From Hyphodiscus hymeniophilus (taxonomy: Eukaryota; Ascomycota; Leotiomycetes; Helotiales; Hyphodiscaceae): a stretch of 64,000 nucleotides of DNA. The notes below the pieces were generated by a model. That model worked only from the letters and a program-made list of their open reading frames with translations, did no database searches and was not told where the DNA came from. The stretch covers positions 186,001-250,000 of the forward strand of contig VNKQ01000011.1 of NCBI GenBank assembly GCA_016508695.1, given 5' to 3'. A program made the translations under genes and the position numbers. Shown piece after piece: positions 46,135-57,916 of the stretch; positions within the stretch are counted from its first letter, which is position 1; every line of letters starts with the position of its first letter.

Positions 46135-46494
46135 ATGCCATTTCGCTCCTCATCAATCCAATCCAAGCTACTCGATTCCGAACCCAGCAATGCCTTGCCA
46201 ATCTTCCCATCCATCATCTCCAATAATGCTCCATCGGATGCCAAGACCGCCGCTTCCTCCACCATGGATGAAGGTCCTCCCACCACAATCGACAGACCGA
46301 AGCGCATGAAGCTACCCATGTCTTATCTCCTCACTCTGGCTGTTGTCGCCGCCTTGCTCGGCTCGGCGCCCTTCATGATCCTCTTCTGCATGGCGAGGGT
46401 TTCGGGCTCGAACCGAGCTATGATCGGTAATTTTGGTGTGCGGCCTGGGGGTTGGAGTGTGGAGGAGGAAATTGGCGATGTGTGGGATGAGTAA
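46135..46494 (+). CDS. Small single-pass membrane protein candidate
   Basis: A single open frame of 119 residues from the ATG at 46135. The first 60 residues are Ser/Pro-rich and hydrophilic. A basic patch RPKRMK precedes one strong hydrophobic helix at about 64-86 (LLTLAVVAALLGSAPFMILF). A short tail GNFGVRPGGWSVEEEIGDVW follows. The positive-inside rule would put the N-terminus in the cytosol. No family is recognised. The clean helix with its basic flank favours a real gene over chance. Confidence 0.4.
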   Translation: MPFRSSSIQSKLLDSEPSNALPIFPSIISNNAPSDAKTAASSTMDEGPPTTIDRPKRMKLPMSYLLTLAVVAALLGSAPFMILFCMARVSGSNRAMIGNFGVRPGGWSVEEEIGDVWDE

Positions 46495-48032
46495 AGTCCA
46501 TTCGGGTATCCCTTGTAGAGGATTTCTACCGAGCGGCGTGTGTGGAGTGAGTGCATGTCAAGAGCGAGGTACGGATGCGAAGTGGTGGGAAGTGAGCAGT
46601 AAAAATTTGTTTGCAGATACCAACTCCGCCAATGGGGTATCGGTCATGTCAATACAATAAAACACAATACAATACAGCAATAACTCTCCGAAGCCAACTG
46701 CAGGTTGGCACAAGAAGATCTCTATCTGTTTGTTAATAATGCTACGTGAACCCTCCCTTGGCAACCCCCCATTTGCACCGCCAACGTCCTTCCTCCGGCC
46801 AGTGCCGTTGCAGAGGAACGATACGTAGTCACTCGATAGAGGTCGTTCGTTGCATGCCCACTCCCCGGGATTTGTGAGTGAAAGGGATTTTTACCATCGA
46901 CTTCCGCTCATACAATGGTATGGAACCCAAATCTTGCCGAATACATCCAGAAGGTAGTACTCTAGATCCCAGCATTCCTATCCTTCAGCAACTCTCGCTC
47001 CATGATACGTATTCCGCTAGCTTGGCGTTTGGCAGTGCGAATGGTACAATCAGTCGAGCATCACATCAATCCAAACCACTCCAAGAGCGCACCCGAAAGG
47101 CTGCTTGCTTGGAGCGAGGTTCCTGCAATGGAATGGCCGTACCCCGTTCTTTACACGGGTTCCTGATACATACCTTACCGCCTTTTCCTCCACCTCAGGA
47201 GCTGGCTTCCCCGCACTAGCTCCTGTCTTGCAATGCCATTGCACCCCACAGCAGCAGTGGAATATCAGCGACCTTCCATACTCTGTTTCTGTACAAAAGC
47301 GACTAAATCGAAGCACGATCTCAAAGGTTAAAACGGTTACCCTTCTTCTGTTTGCGATTTGGCTTTGTTTTTTCCGCGTGTCGTTCGCCAGGTTCAGGTT
47401 CTGGATGCGCATCTACAGACTACAGCTCAAAGTTTGCGTCCTCTTTTCAGCCTTATACGTTATGGGGAAGTGCCCAACAAAGGTTTCTTGTCCGCGGCTG
47501 TTGATTGGTCGTTCGTGAACGTCTCCATGGCCTCAACTCAATTGGGGTTGGACGGGCCCTTTTTGGCTGCCTCTGCTTACCCGCTCCCGCTTATCCAGCA
47601 GGGATGTATGTCGGATCTCTCTCTGTTTGAGACGAAAGCTTTCGTTCATCTCACTTCTGAGTCCTGACATGCTGTTCTCGTCAGTCGCGCTTTGGCATTC
47701 GTCAATGTTTACATGGATTGGAGGTTTGTTTGGGTGGAGTTAGTAGACTGAAGCTCCTATGCCTGGAGTATGGCTGCTGTGAGCCTGTGAGGTTGCGGTG
47801 GAGCGTTAGCTAATGACGGCGTTTGTCAAGCCAGTTAGGCTATCAGCTGCTTGGCAACTTGACGGCGAGGCCTAGGTAACCATAGACTTTTAAGTATAAG
47901 TTTGAATAGCCTAAATGTAATTGGCCAGAGCGAGGGTCAGCTTTCGATGTGCCTTCCTCTTCCTCGCTCAGGAGGCCTTTTCCCCTTCTTCGATTTCGAA
48001 CAGCAACCCAGCGGGTCGATTTACAACCCTAA
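46495..48032. other. Intergenic region without supported gene
   Basis: Overlapping frames at 46878-47667 on both strands show no domains or convincing splice pairs. Nothing assigned. Confidence 0.45.
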
Positions 48033-48434
48033 ATGCTACAACTAACCACACCCAAACATCAGTCTCAGAGCACATCGCCATGCAAGACGCACGCCGACCT
48101 GCAGGCTCTCGCGCACGGGGCCGAGCACCGGGATGTCGGGGACTGGTGGACTGGCCTGGCCCGGGATAAGGAGGTGCCGCATATCAGTATCGCGCATGAG
48201 GTTTACTGCGCGAGGAAGGGCGAGTGGGAGGGTGTGTATATCAACGCTGCGCCGGGCATGTTCGCTGCTGCGAGCCATTGGGTGGAGGGGAAGGGGGAGG
48301 AGGAGGAGGGGAACGGTAGGTGGGAAAGTCCGCTTGCGAAGGCGACGGGTAGGTTTCGCTCGGCGATGAAGAGGATGGGGAAGAGTGAAGGCAGAGATAA
48401 TGAGAAGTATGGAGTCGAGCCGTATGGAGCTTGA
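48033..48434 (+). pseudogene. DUF4188-like protein fragment, N-terminus missing
   Basis: A 133-codon frame opens with an ATG at 48033. From about 48081 it matches the C-terminal half of the fungal DUF4188 (monooxygenase-like) family: THADLQALAHGAEHRDVGDW, DKEVPHISIAHEVYCARKGE and EGVYINAAPGMFAAASHWVE, ending in a basic GRFRSAMKRMGK tail. Complete members are about 230-280 residues and begin with a membrane or signal-like region and a strand-rich N-terminal half. Neither is found upstream in any frame in the preceding 1 kb. It is most likely a 5'-truncated gene remnant; an undetected upstream exon is the alternative. Confidence 0.5.
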
Positions 48435-49987
48435 TATTTGGACTAGTTGAGAATATATATGGCACGGGAGTTCTGATCGGCGCTTCGTGAGATATTGTAC
48501 TCGACATCGCCGTCTTTACGACCCTACTGTGGCCCAAAGACTGCGACCTCAGAAACCAGCAATAAGAAGTCCGTAATAAATATCCACAGAGATATTCCCG
48601 TTACAGTCGCCCATGAGACCAGTTCTCCCATTGGACTCACTCAAAGTCTTCACCACACCGGCTATATTCTCACACACATAGAGAGCAGAGGAGGCCATGT
48701 TTACAGATCTGATAGATGGTGGCGGAAATGGCACGGCAAGGTATCACAACGTCCAGTTGTTGTAAAGAGGCAAGATGCGACAGCAGACAATGTTTCAGAG
48801 TATGTGCCTATTGCATCAACAAAATGAACAGCAATGAGCTCGCAGCGGTTATCAATTCATGTTTCGCTAGTATCGTAATACGACCAGATACTACGTCTAT
48901 GTATCCGATGTTTGGGTAGTAGGAAGTAAGCGATCGAAGGAGATGATTTACCGGGTTATGCGTCTTCCAATATCAGTAAATTTGGAAGAGGTCAATCTCG
49001 CCAGCGATTGTGATTCGGGAAAGCAAAAAGTAGATGACAGACGTAACACATTTGCTTTGTCCTCAACGGCGTAGAGCGTAGTTGGTCAGTAGGCACCACG
49101 TAGTTCGCACCCTAGATCAGGTTTAGAAAGAACAACTTGCCCACCCTAATCGAAATCTTCACTCCTTGTCGGCGAGCCTGCTGGAGATGGTGTCAACGGC
49201 CCTCCATCTTCCCAGTTCTTTTCGGTTTGCTGCCAAACATTTTCATTGACGAATTTCAAATAGTCTTCGCAAGGTGTCGATTACGGTACCAACTAGTTGG
49301 AGGGCGGCGATGAAGTCGCCAGCTGAGAAGCCGAAGCCCACGGACATTGCGTGGGCGTGAGGATCATAGCATTTATGAAGATCTTTTTAAATTTGGAGGG
49401 GAATTGAGGTTGGAGATCAGACGAGGCTGCGCATATACTTTGATACCTACTTTTGGTATATATAGAGCGCTAGCCGTACGTGGAACCAATAGCGGCTTGG
49501 TTCTTCTACGTACGAAAATTCACTTCTTTCAAACTTACAACAGCCTTCTTAGGTATATATAAGGTAAAAATTGGATGCAGAGCAATAAGGTGCCGTAACC
49601 ATTTGTGAGAGCTCACGTGACCTACCTTGGGTCACGTTTATGTGGCCAGGCTTGACTTCAACGACGATAACCACTCAAAGCCTTCACGAATCTTCCGGAA
49701 ACAGTCCAACCATCCTCCATGTGAGAAGCCGACCCAACAACGGCTTGGTGGGAGCCGGGCATGAAGAGAGCTGACAAAGCAATGTCCTCCCCGATCATGA
49801 ACAACTCCCCCCGCACGAATGTGGGCACGAATGCCCTCACGTGTACTCAATTGCCGATGATGCAGTCGTTCTCCTCTCATATTGCGCAATACAGACGTTA
49901 GGGTATAAAGTCTCGACTGGCTCCTAGAATGGCTAGCAGTCATTCGACTCACTCTCCCTGCATTCAGCCTCTTGCCTTATTATTAAC
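48435..49987. other. Intergenic region upstream of the NmrA-like gene
   Basis: No gene supported. A TCACGTGA palindrome lies at 49613-49620, with a second GTCACGT core at about 49631-49637, roughly 350 bp before the reductase start. Confidence 0.5.
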
Positions 49988-50931
49988 ATGACTACTATCA
50001 AGAATGTTGCAGTCATAGGGGTAAGTCGTAATCACATATCCCATCGGTCTTTCGACCGACGATTTGACGATTTTAGGGCGCAGGAAATCTTGGCCCTTCT
50101 GTTGTGAAAGCGCTTCTCGAGGCAGGATTCAAAGTGACTGTCCTCAGCCGAGCCTCATCGGCCTCGACCTTTCCATCCACCGTACGTACCCACAAGACTG
50201 ACTACGGATCCTCTGAGTCTCTAGCAGAGGCGTTCAAGGGACAAGACGCTGTCGTATCGGTCATTACGACCGCAGCAGCAAGTGAGCAACAGAAGATCGT
50301 GGACGCGGCAGTGAAGGCTGGCGTTAAAAGATTCATCCCTTCCGAGTATGGTGTAAACACGCAGCATATGGAAGGCGGCATTGCGAAGATCCTGAATGGG
50401 AAGAAAGCTACTATGGATCTTCTGAAGAAGCATGCTGCAGAGAATGCTACGTTCTCATGGACGGGACTATCGAACTCCATGTTTTTCGATTGGGGTCTTA
50501 AGGTTGGATCCCTGGGATTCTCTCTTCGCGAGAAGACAGCTATCATCTTCGATTCCGGGAATGAGCCCTTTAATGGCACCAATGTTGGAACCATCGGCTT
50601 GGCTATTGCATCCATTCTGCAACATCCCGCCAAGACAGCGAATCGATATCTTAACATTGCTTCCTTTACCACTACGCAAAACACGCTGCTGAAAATATTG
50701 GAAGAGGAGACTGGTGAAGAATGGACTGTGACGCACCTGAAAACAGACGACAGCTTCAAGTCGGCGGAAGAGAAGCTTGCGAAGGGCGACTACTCTGCCT
50801 TTGGGGATTACCTGAAGCCGCATTTGTACGGGGATGGTAAGGGTCACGCGAACGTACCTTTGGCGAACGAGGAATTAGGATTGCCAAAGGAGGATTTGAG
50901 AGAGACTATCAAGATGGCTTTGGCACAATAA
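49988..50931 (+). CDS. NmrA-like/isoflavone-reductase-family protein
   Basis: Exons 49988-50020 and 50077-50931, giving 295 residues. The first exon is only 33 nt (MTTIKNVAVIG). The 56-nt intron (GTAAGT/TTTAG) falls between two glycines of the NAD(P)-binding turn, so the motif reads GGAGNLG at residues 11-17. Next come VTVLSRASS, GQDAVVSVITTAA and the helix AAVKAGVKRFIPSEYGVN, where FIPSEYG is the family signature also seen in phenylcoumaran and isoflavone reductases. GKKATMDLLKKHA supplies the lysine typical of the catalytic-competent branch. Members are either NADPH-dependent reductases of aromatic compounds or NADP sensors such as NmrA. The substrate is unknown. Confidence 0.9.
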
Positions 50932-51200
50932 ATTCTAGCTTACAGATCAAATTTCTCAGCTAGGCAAAGGTCTCAGAAGGGTCAGTGCACAATGACAGTT
51001 ATATCGTGGCAAGCAACTTTGACGACTGTGCGCGGAAGTACACTGTGCAAGGTCAATCGACCGCAGGCGTTGCTAGTCTGTGACAATACATGAGGCTCTA
51101 CGCTGGAATGTTACGGAACCCTCTGGATGAACAAACCAACACGCTCTTATTTAACTCCATATACATTTATATACTCCTTCCGCTGAGAATTGAGCAGTTA

Positions 51201-52381
51201 TCACCTGCGGTCTCGATGAAAAAAACAAAACCCCTCCGAACCATCCGTGGTTACACGGCGATTGCATCGGAGTCCTCTTCGAGATCCGGTGTACTCCGTC
51301 CATCGACCTCTTTTACGAGCACCGCTCGTATTTATTGCTGAACATCGAACCAACCGCCATACGGTCTCCTCCTCTTCTTCTTCCTCTTCCTCGTCCTCTG
51401 CTTCGTTTTCTCCTTCTTCTCCTTCTTCACCTTCTTCTTCCTCTTCCTCGTCCTCTGCTTCTTCCTCATCCTCTGCTTCTTCCTCGTCCTCTGCTTCTTC
51501 CTCGTCCTCTGCGTCTTCCTCGTCCTCTGCTTCTTCCTCGTCCTCTGCTTCTTCTTCGCCCTCTTCGCCCTCCTCGCTTTCTTCTTCTTCTTCAGACTGC
51601 TCTCCACCTGATTTATCATTCTCTGAAGTACCGCTCATTGGTTCGTCTTCATCATCCTCATTGTCCTCCTCCGGGAAATGTTCTCTAGGATTAAATTAAC
51701 AATTAGTACTTTAGAAACTGCGAAGCACCTTACTTAAACTTCTTAGTGTAGTGCGCAGCATCAGGTGTACTAGCCGGCCACATCAGAAATGTCACTCGTT
51801 CCAAGCCGCCGGTGTCATTATCTTCAAGAAATGCTCGGACAGTAGATAAAGCGATTCTCGCTGCACGAGGACCAGGAAACTGAGGAATGCCGGTCGCTAT
51901 CGGAGGAAAGGCTACACTTCTCACTCCTAGGCGGACAGCAGTGGAAAGGATGCTGCGATAAGTGTCCTCTAAATCCTCATTTGCCTGTCGAGTAGATGTC
52001 CGAACGCGATAATCAGGACCAACTGCATGGATGATATGAGTTGCAGTACGGATATTGTGTGATCCAGTGTCGTAGGCACCACCCGTCTCAACCCCTCCAG
52101 GATAGTCATTAGTAAGTTGGAGCTGAAGCCCTGGGCCAGCTGCCGATTGAATGATCGTATTTATACCACCACCTCTGAGGCGAACGTCCACAGCATTAAC
52201 GACTATCAAGATTCTCACTTAGCGATTGTTTACAACAGGGCTTCTAAAAGTACTTACTTGCATCTGCTGGGAAGGCAGTTATATTTGCGGCCCGGACTTC
52301 AATGATTATATTGCCATCTGTAGCGTGAAAGGTTGAAGCGTGTAAAAGGGTTCCTGTATTGCCAATCTGTTTGGGCGGCAT
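51201..52381 (-). CDS. Macro-domain protein with acidic repeat and Cys/His tail
   Basis: Exons on minus: 52258-52381, 51734-52202 and 51201-51684, giving 358 residues. The macro domain, at about 10-197, binds ADP-ribose or its derivatives: DAIVNAVDVRLRGGGINTII, QSAAGP, ETGGAYDTGSHNI, HIIHAVGPDY and VAFPPIATGIPQFPGP. Two conserved positions differ from MacroD-type hydrolases. NAAN is NAVD (residues 44-47), and the Asp in GGGVD is Asn56, so binding without hydrolysis is possible. Residues about 220-300 are almost pure Glu/Asp with an AEDEEE hexad repeat. The last 53 residues carry RCSAI (C312), GLRCNRR (C338) and GFCFFHRDRR (C351, H354), a CCCH pattern like short zinc-knuckle tails. The start is the ATG at 52381. 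Confidence 0.85.
51425..51560 (-). repeat. 18-bp coding repeat (AEDEEE)n
   Basis: About seven tandem copies of an 18-bp unit, plus-strand form TTCTTCCTCGTCCTCTGC, with one or two substitutions each. They encode the acidic hexad of the macro-domain protein. The repeat stays in frame. Confidence 0.85.
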
Positions 52382-52865
52382 GTTGCGTAAAAGAATGACT
52401 ATAATCTTAACTACTTGTCTGCGAATACTTGGTAATAAGTGTCACAAATATCCACGACTTTTCTATAATCAAGAGACAAAGAACCAATATGCTTTGAGTG
52501 AGCGGGTACGGTTGGCTGATGAGAAGGAGTCCCGTTCCGGAATGACAAAGAGGCTTTGACTTAAGCAGTCTGTAAATCGAGATTGTAACAAAGATAGGTA
52601 GCCGTGCGGCCATATAATGATCAAAGACAATACTGCCACTTTCTCAAAAAGAAAAAAGAAAAGACATCGCGAGCGAACAAACAATCAAGCAAGGAGAGTC
52701 GGCCGGATGAGGTAACGGGATTAGCTGTACGGCAGATTGTGGCTCTCTACATCTATGATTCCGCTAGCAAACTTTGCCAAGACAGAACATACCTGAAAAT
52801 GTCTAGCTGAGGTAATTCGGATTGGGAATACACCGCTGCAGATGCCCTTCTTCCTTTTGCGCTAT

Positions 52866-53553
52866 TTATTCTTCCACCCGTGCAAAAGTGAAGTCAGGGT
52901 CATTCCACTCGGGATGTTCTTCCCTACTGCTCCGCATTTCGAGTATCCAATACTGCAAACCATCGTCCAGCTTACCCTCTGGATCCTCCACCAAATTTGG
53001 CTCATCCATTTTCAGCGATCCGGCTCGGTGACGTACGATCGTGAGTGTCTCCAGGTCCATATTCTCGCGGATCCTACCGTACAGATCGTCGTATATGGGA
53101 TGCGCAAACATCCTCTCCCAGAAAGCAATTGAGATCGCGAGATGGTGGACGCGCGAGATTGCTGGGTTGTGGCTCAATGCCTCCAATGCATAGTCCGTGT
53201 CATGCAGAGATATCGACGTCCCGAACAGCGTATCTAATTTGGCATTGAAGTACACTGCGAGTTTGTTGTTTGGTGCCCAGTGATGTATCTCATAATGCCG
53301 CAAGCCTTCTTCTCTTGATTCTCTACAGACTTGCAAAAGAGCCGGTACTCGAGGACGAGACCGATTTCGGCAGATGATGACTCGGGGCTGGATCGTTAGG
53401 ATCCATATCTTGAGCCGGAGCTCGAAAGGTAGACTTGGGAACAGATGGAACATCGTGGTGGTAGGAGAGCTACCTGTCAACACGGCGCGTCAGCGAGAAG
53501 CCCATATTGCATAAGTTCAACGTACCCGAGCTACTGCCAGTGTTGTCAACCAT
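52866..53553 (-). CDS. 2EXR-domain protein, copy B
   Basis: Exons on minus: 53526-53553 and 52866-53473, giving 211 residues. The first exon encodes only MVDNTGSSS plus one base; the 52-nt intron has a GTACGT donor and GACAG acceptor. The ATG is at 53553, because the open frame of exon 2 alone would begin with TTG/GTG. The 2EXR motif is MFHLFPSLPFELRLKIWILT, then PALLQVCRESREEGLRHYEI and YFNAKLDTLF. It shares the order of motifs with copy A (25680-26648) but is shorter and diverged. It lies head to head with the sugar transporter gene, 857 bp away. Confidence 0.83.
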
Positions 53554-54410
53554 TGTCTCGTTATTTATAGCAAAATACTTCTAGACCATATGCCCGCAGA
53601 ATATGCTCCCTACTGTCAACAGACAGGCACATGAATTGTCGAGTTATTATTATTTGTCGAAGTACTTAAGCCGAAACCTTGACATGCACGGGCCACAAGA
53701 CTGTCTTCCATCGCCTTGACCTTTTCTCATGAAACAGCTCGGAACAATCTGAAAGTTCCTCAATGTAAAGCTATATTGATCTTGAATCAGGAATCTTGAA
53801 AGAAGCTGAGGTCGACTATGAAGAGGGCCGTGTTAATATTTCTTAGCCTGTGAAACACCGTACATTGAGTCATATATGGTTGTTGAACGATAGGCGTGCG
53901 TGTCTCTCCCTGGCAAGATGCCCATGAGCATTCGCATTTGCAGTTCAAGACGGGGGAACGTATCTACGATCCTATTTTCCTCCACAGCAAAGAAACCTCG
54001 GGCTATCTCTGCCCGAACTGAGTTCGCTGGAAAGGTTTCCCGAGTGTCGATCGCTTTCCCCTCATCCCCATCTTCTCCGCGCCCACCCAAACAGCTCATG
54101 GACTTCTGGGAATCTCCGCCAAACCTCCACCAAACCTCGCAGGCTGGAATTTGTGTCATATCAACATCCCATCTTTGAAGTTTCATGACCTGTTGTAGTA
54201 CGGTAAGCCAGGCCGGGGGGGAATTCCGGCCCAGTCAAAACTGCGATTATTGCTCTATATATTTAGAGTTTGCAACCCTCTTTCCGTCCTCCTCATCTGC
54301 TTGATCAATTGGACTTGGATTGATAATTTTCCTACTTTACAAGTGTTTGTGTTTGTCCCAAAAACTGCTTTGATTTGCATGCCTAGATTCGCCAACCCAG
54401 ACCTCTCGTT
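53554..54410. other. Shared upstream region of 2EXR copy B and the transporter
   Basis: A minus open frame of 117 codons with ATG at 54186 (53833-54186) lies here (MKLQRWDVDMTQIPACEVWW). It shows no recognised domain and overlaps the likely promoter; I do not call it a gene. Nothing else seen. Confidence 0.4.
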
Positions 54411-56252
54411 ATGGACTCAAAAGTTGAAATCGAGCTAACAGAGGCGATTGAAGGCCGCAATAATGTGGCCGGCATCGATATCTACCAAAGTTCGTTATTC
54501 TATCCTTTCTGTACCATGAAAACCTTTAAGACTCTAATTACCTCACAGGAGAGTCTGCTGTCTCAAAATACATCCCTGGCGGCTACTCGCCATCCCGATG
54601 TCTTAAACTAAAGGGCAGGCCCATGATGTATGCCATCCTATTGCTCGCCGGATGTGCCATCATGTTCTTTGGCTATGATGCTTCAGTAATGAGTCTCGTA
54701 AACACCAACGAGGACTATCTCCACTTGATGGGAGCGGATTCGGGATCCAAGCGCGACTCTGCTGCGATTGGCGGGCTTGTCAGTCTCTGGTTCTTGGGCT
54801 TTGGAACTGGAGCAATTTTCGTTGGTCATTATGCCGACCGCATTGGAAGACTGAAGACCATGCAGTTGGGATGCCTGTGGGGACTTGTTGGAGCTGCTTT
54901 ACAAGCCTCCGCTCAGAATTTCACTTGGATGGCTTTCGCGCGTATTATAGGAGGTGTTGGCTGTGGGCACCTTAACACCATCGTGCCCATATGGACTTCA
55001 GAGCTCGCTGATCCTCATCTCCGAGGAGCTTTTGTTGCAGTCGAGTTTACTCTCGCGCTGACTGGATCAACGATGTGAGTAATTTGCCACACATTGTTAC
55101 CGCCGCTGACATCGAAGAAGGGTCTATTGGATGGAGTACGCATGCCTCAAGACCCAGAGTCCAGCATTCGCATGGCGTTTCCCCATCGCCTTTCAGGCAA
55201 TCTTCCTGCTTATCCTCCTCGTTGCTGTACCATTCTACCCCGAGTCGCCACGACATCTGATGAAGATCCAACGTCTTGATTCCGCTCGCGAAGTTCTTTC
55301 TCAATGCCGCCTGGACCCGACGGACATCAAAATTGAGCAAGAGATGATCGAAATAGAGGATGCTATCCGGTTGGAAGCGACGGGGACTTCGCACAATTTC
55401 ACCTCGATGTTGTTCAAGAAAGACAGACTCCACACCCGACGGAGAGTCCTACTCGGCGCTGGAATCCAAGTCATGCAAAAACTTACTGGCATCGATTTCA
55501 TAGCCACCTATGCCCCAGAGATGTTCACTCTCGCAGGCTATGGTGGAGACAAGCCGGCGCTTTTGGCGGGAGGAAACTACATCAGCTACACTGCAAGCCT
55601 TGCTTTGGCGATATATCTGAGTGATCGATTCGGCAGGAGAAAGCTAATGTTATTTGGATGCCTATCCATGGGTATTGTATTGATTGTGGGCGGGATACTG
55701 GCACACGAAGTGGTTTCTAATTCAGCAGGTGGGCGGCTTGATGTAGCGAATCAGTTTGGAGGGGGCGTCGCTACTGTCCTGTATCTCTATACATTCCTTT
55801 ATGGCAGCACCTGGCTGACAACTTGGTAAGCAAGCCTATGTATTTTCCCTCTCCTTCTAACAATCAATAGTTGGGTTTATCCTACAGAGATCTTCCCGCT
55901 CGCGAGTCGTGCAAAAGGAGTGGCATTGTCCACGGTTGCGTTCTCGATCGCCGGAGGGGTGATCAATGAGATTGTCCCATACCTGATCAACGCAATCGGC
56001 TTCTGGGTCTTCATCTTCTTTGCGCTGATTAATTTGATCATGCTAATTCCAATTTACGTTTTCTACATTGGTACGTCTTGAGCCTTCCCTCAGTGATCAG
56101 GCTCTGACTCATGCCGAACAGAAACTGCGAATCGTCATCTTGAAGACCTAGATCTACTTTTTGCTGGAGAAAGTCCTATTTCGTGGAGAGCGGAGAAGCA
56201 ATTCGCACTGTTGAAGAAAGAGCAAGGAGGTTATACCGAGGATGGGCTGTAG
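54411..56252 (+). CDS. MFS sugar transporter (sugar porter family)
   Basis: Five exons: 54411-54489, 54549-55074, 55121-55825, 55871-56070 and 56122-56252, giving 546 residues with phases consistent at all four junctions. Sugar-porter signatures are present: GHYADRIGR (about 119-127) after helix 2, the first-half motif VPIWTSELADPHLRGAFVAV, FYPESPRHLM at the central loop, LSDRFGRRKLMLFG between helices 8 and 9, and WVYPTEIFPLASRAKGVALS after helix 10. The C-terminal ETANRHLEDLDLLF is the usual PETK-x-x-SLEE-x-D equivalent, with Pro missing. The helix 7 segment GIQVMQKLTGIDFIATYAPE carries the QxLTGI sugar-selectivity core. It is probably a plasma-membrane proton symporter; which sugar cannot be told. 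Confidence 0.93.
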
Positions 56253-57916
56253 CCTTACACACTTCATCCTCAACATAGCAACTAGGATCGACAAAGCGGA
56301 CATTCAGGAGGGAAAACCCGAGGATAAAGTCTTGAGGATGGGTAAGAAAAAGGCGATACAATGGGTTGTTGTAAACCACGGTACCATTGAGCCCATGACT
56401 GCAGGCGTTAGTGGCAAGGCTCACGTCGAGGTTCACGCTGCTCCGAACAATGTTGAGAAGTAATCAGACGGGCCTTGAGCTTGAGCTAAGCAACTTCCAC
56501 GACCTGCGAGCTCAGGCAGTAGGGCAAGAAAACGAGGACAGAATCTAAGCTTTGAGCGAAGATCTTATTGGAGAAAGCGGTGACCTTTTTGTGGAGCGGT
56601 CCAGAGAGGATGCCTTTCCAGAGAGGGTATTCGGCGCATACTTTGATACTGCCCCGCTGAGATTGAGTACGAAAGTTCCTCTTAATTCACTAGAATATCC
56701 AAAAAAAAAAAAAAAAAAAAAAAAAGTGCAGGACATCTTTGAATCTACCCGGCTTCCCAAGAAAATAAGTTGTGGTTCGTTAGACTGATACCAGCTTGAT
56801 TCTTCTACGTATCGTTACTCTCTCTCATATATACCGCCGGAGTATAATGGACTCATATCTAGGTGCTATGAGTAAAAAAAGGTGGGTCTACAACGACATA
56901 AATACAAATTTATAGCCACATGAATAGCCTGAACTTCGCTCGAGGTTGGGATTCCAAGGGCGGATGCGTCCAAAGGAAGGTCATCGCTCAAGTAAACACC
57001 TGGACTCAGACCTATTTTTCACCAATGGTTGGCTATGGTAAACCTGACTCCTTTAGCCTGCAGTGGGTTGATCATCCTCAGGAGAACACAAGACACAATA
57101 GGAAGAATCTGGACTGGCTTTCCTCATACGCAGTTGTCTCACCCACCCCACCCTACTCTATGATTATGAGTAAATGCTCTTCGCTCGAAGTATATGAGCA
57201 GGACGAAGGGAGTCGCTTTAAAACTACTCGTACCAGCCACTGGAATAACACGGTGTTTGTGATGATTCTCTTCTGTAAACAACCAAGGTTCTGTGAATTT
57301 TGGCCTGGTGATTGGGCTACTCCTCAGTCAGGCTTATCGCGGATCTCCATTCAAGTCGTGATTCCCTATCGACTAGCCTGCCTCGCCTCCCCTATCGGAT
57401 TTGCCTCTTCCTTTCCCCTCAATTCGTTCTCAGCCAATCATGCCTGTCAGGCAATTGGGACATCAGAGTTGAGAAGCACGAGGTGTGGTGAGACCTTAGT
57501 CTTACTTGTAGGTAGGGGCTGTGTTACCACATCATAGACATTGAATCCAAACAGGACATACGACTTGTACCAAAGCAACAACTTACCCTCTTCCCTCTTC
57601 ATTCACTCGTTCAATACTCGCAACGCAACTTATCATGAGCACATTCCTTTCAACCGTCCATGCGCATACAGTATTTACCCGCTGATCTGCCGAAGAACTG
57701 CCAGCGCTCTATCTGCGCAATTCCCAACGACAAACAAAGAGACAACAAAGCGCCTGAGAAGAGCGGTTTGCTAAACCTGACGTAGGACTGTAGACGCTCC
57801 GATATTGACTGGACCCCGAATACAATAACACACATCTGTCGTTCTCCTCATCTTCTCTTGATTCATTCCAGAAGGGCGCCCGCCATCGTCTCACCGCTCG
57901 TACCCCGCCTCATCAA
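56253..57916. other. Intergenic region with poly(A) tract and an orphan frame
   Basis: Contains the A25 run at 56701-56725. An ATG frame of 205 codons at 56920-57537 (MNSLNFARGWDSKGGC) has no domain, biased Ser/Thr content and no splice logic; I leave it as a low-probability candidate. The last 300 bp should be the promoter of the next gene. Confidence 0.35.
56701..56725 (+). repeat. Poly(A) tract, 25 nt
   Basis: An uninterrupted run of 25 A on the plus strand. It could be slippage or the tail of a retroposed sequence. No flanking duplication was found by eye. Confidence 0.85.

Noticed and set aside
51247..51699. Poly-Ser and poly-Leu frames on the plus strand
   Set aside because: Reverse readings of the Glu/Asp repeat of the macro-domain gene.
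53833..54186. 117-codon minus ATG frame between 2EXR copy B and the transporter
   Set aside because: Clean ATG, but no domain and it occupies the only available promoter space.
56920..57537. 205-codon ATG frame
   Set aside because: No domain, no homology recognised, and no splice or promoter support; kept only as a note in the intergenic entry.
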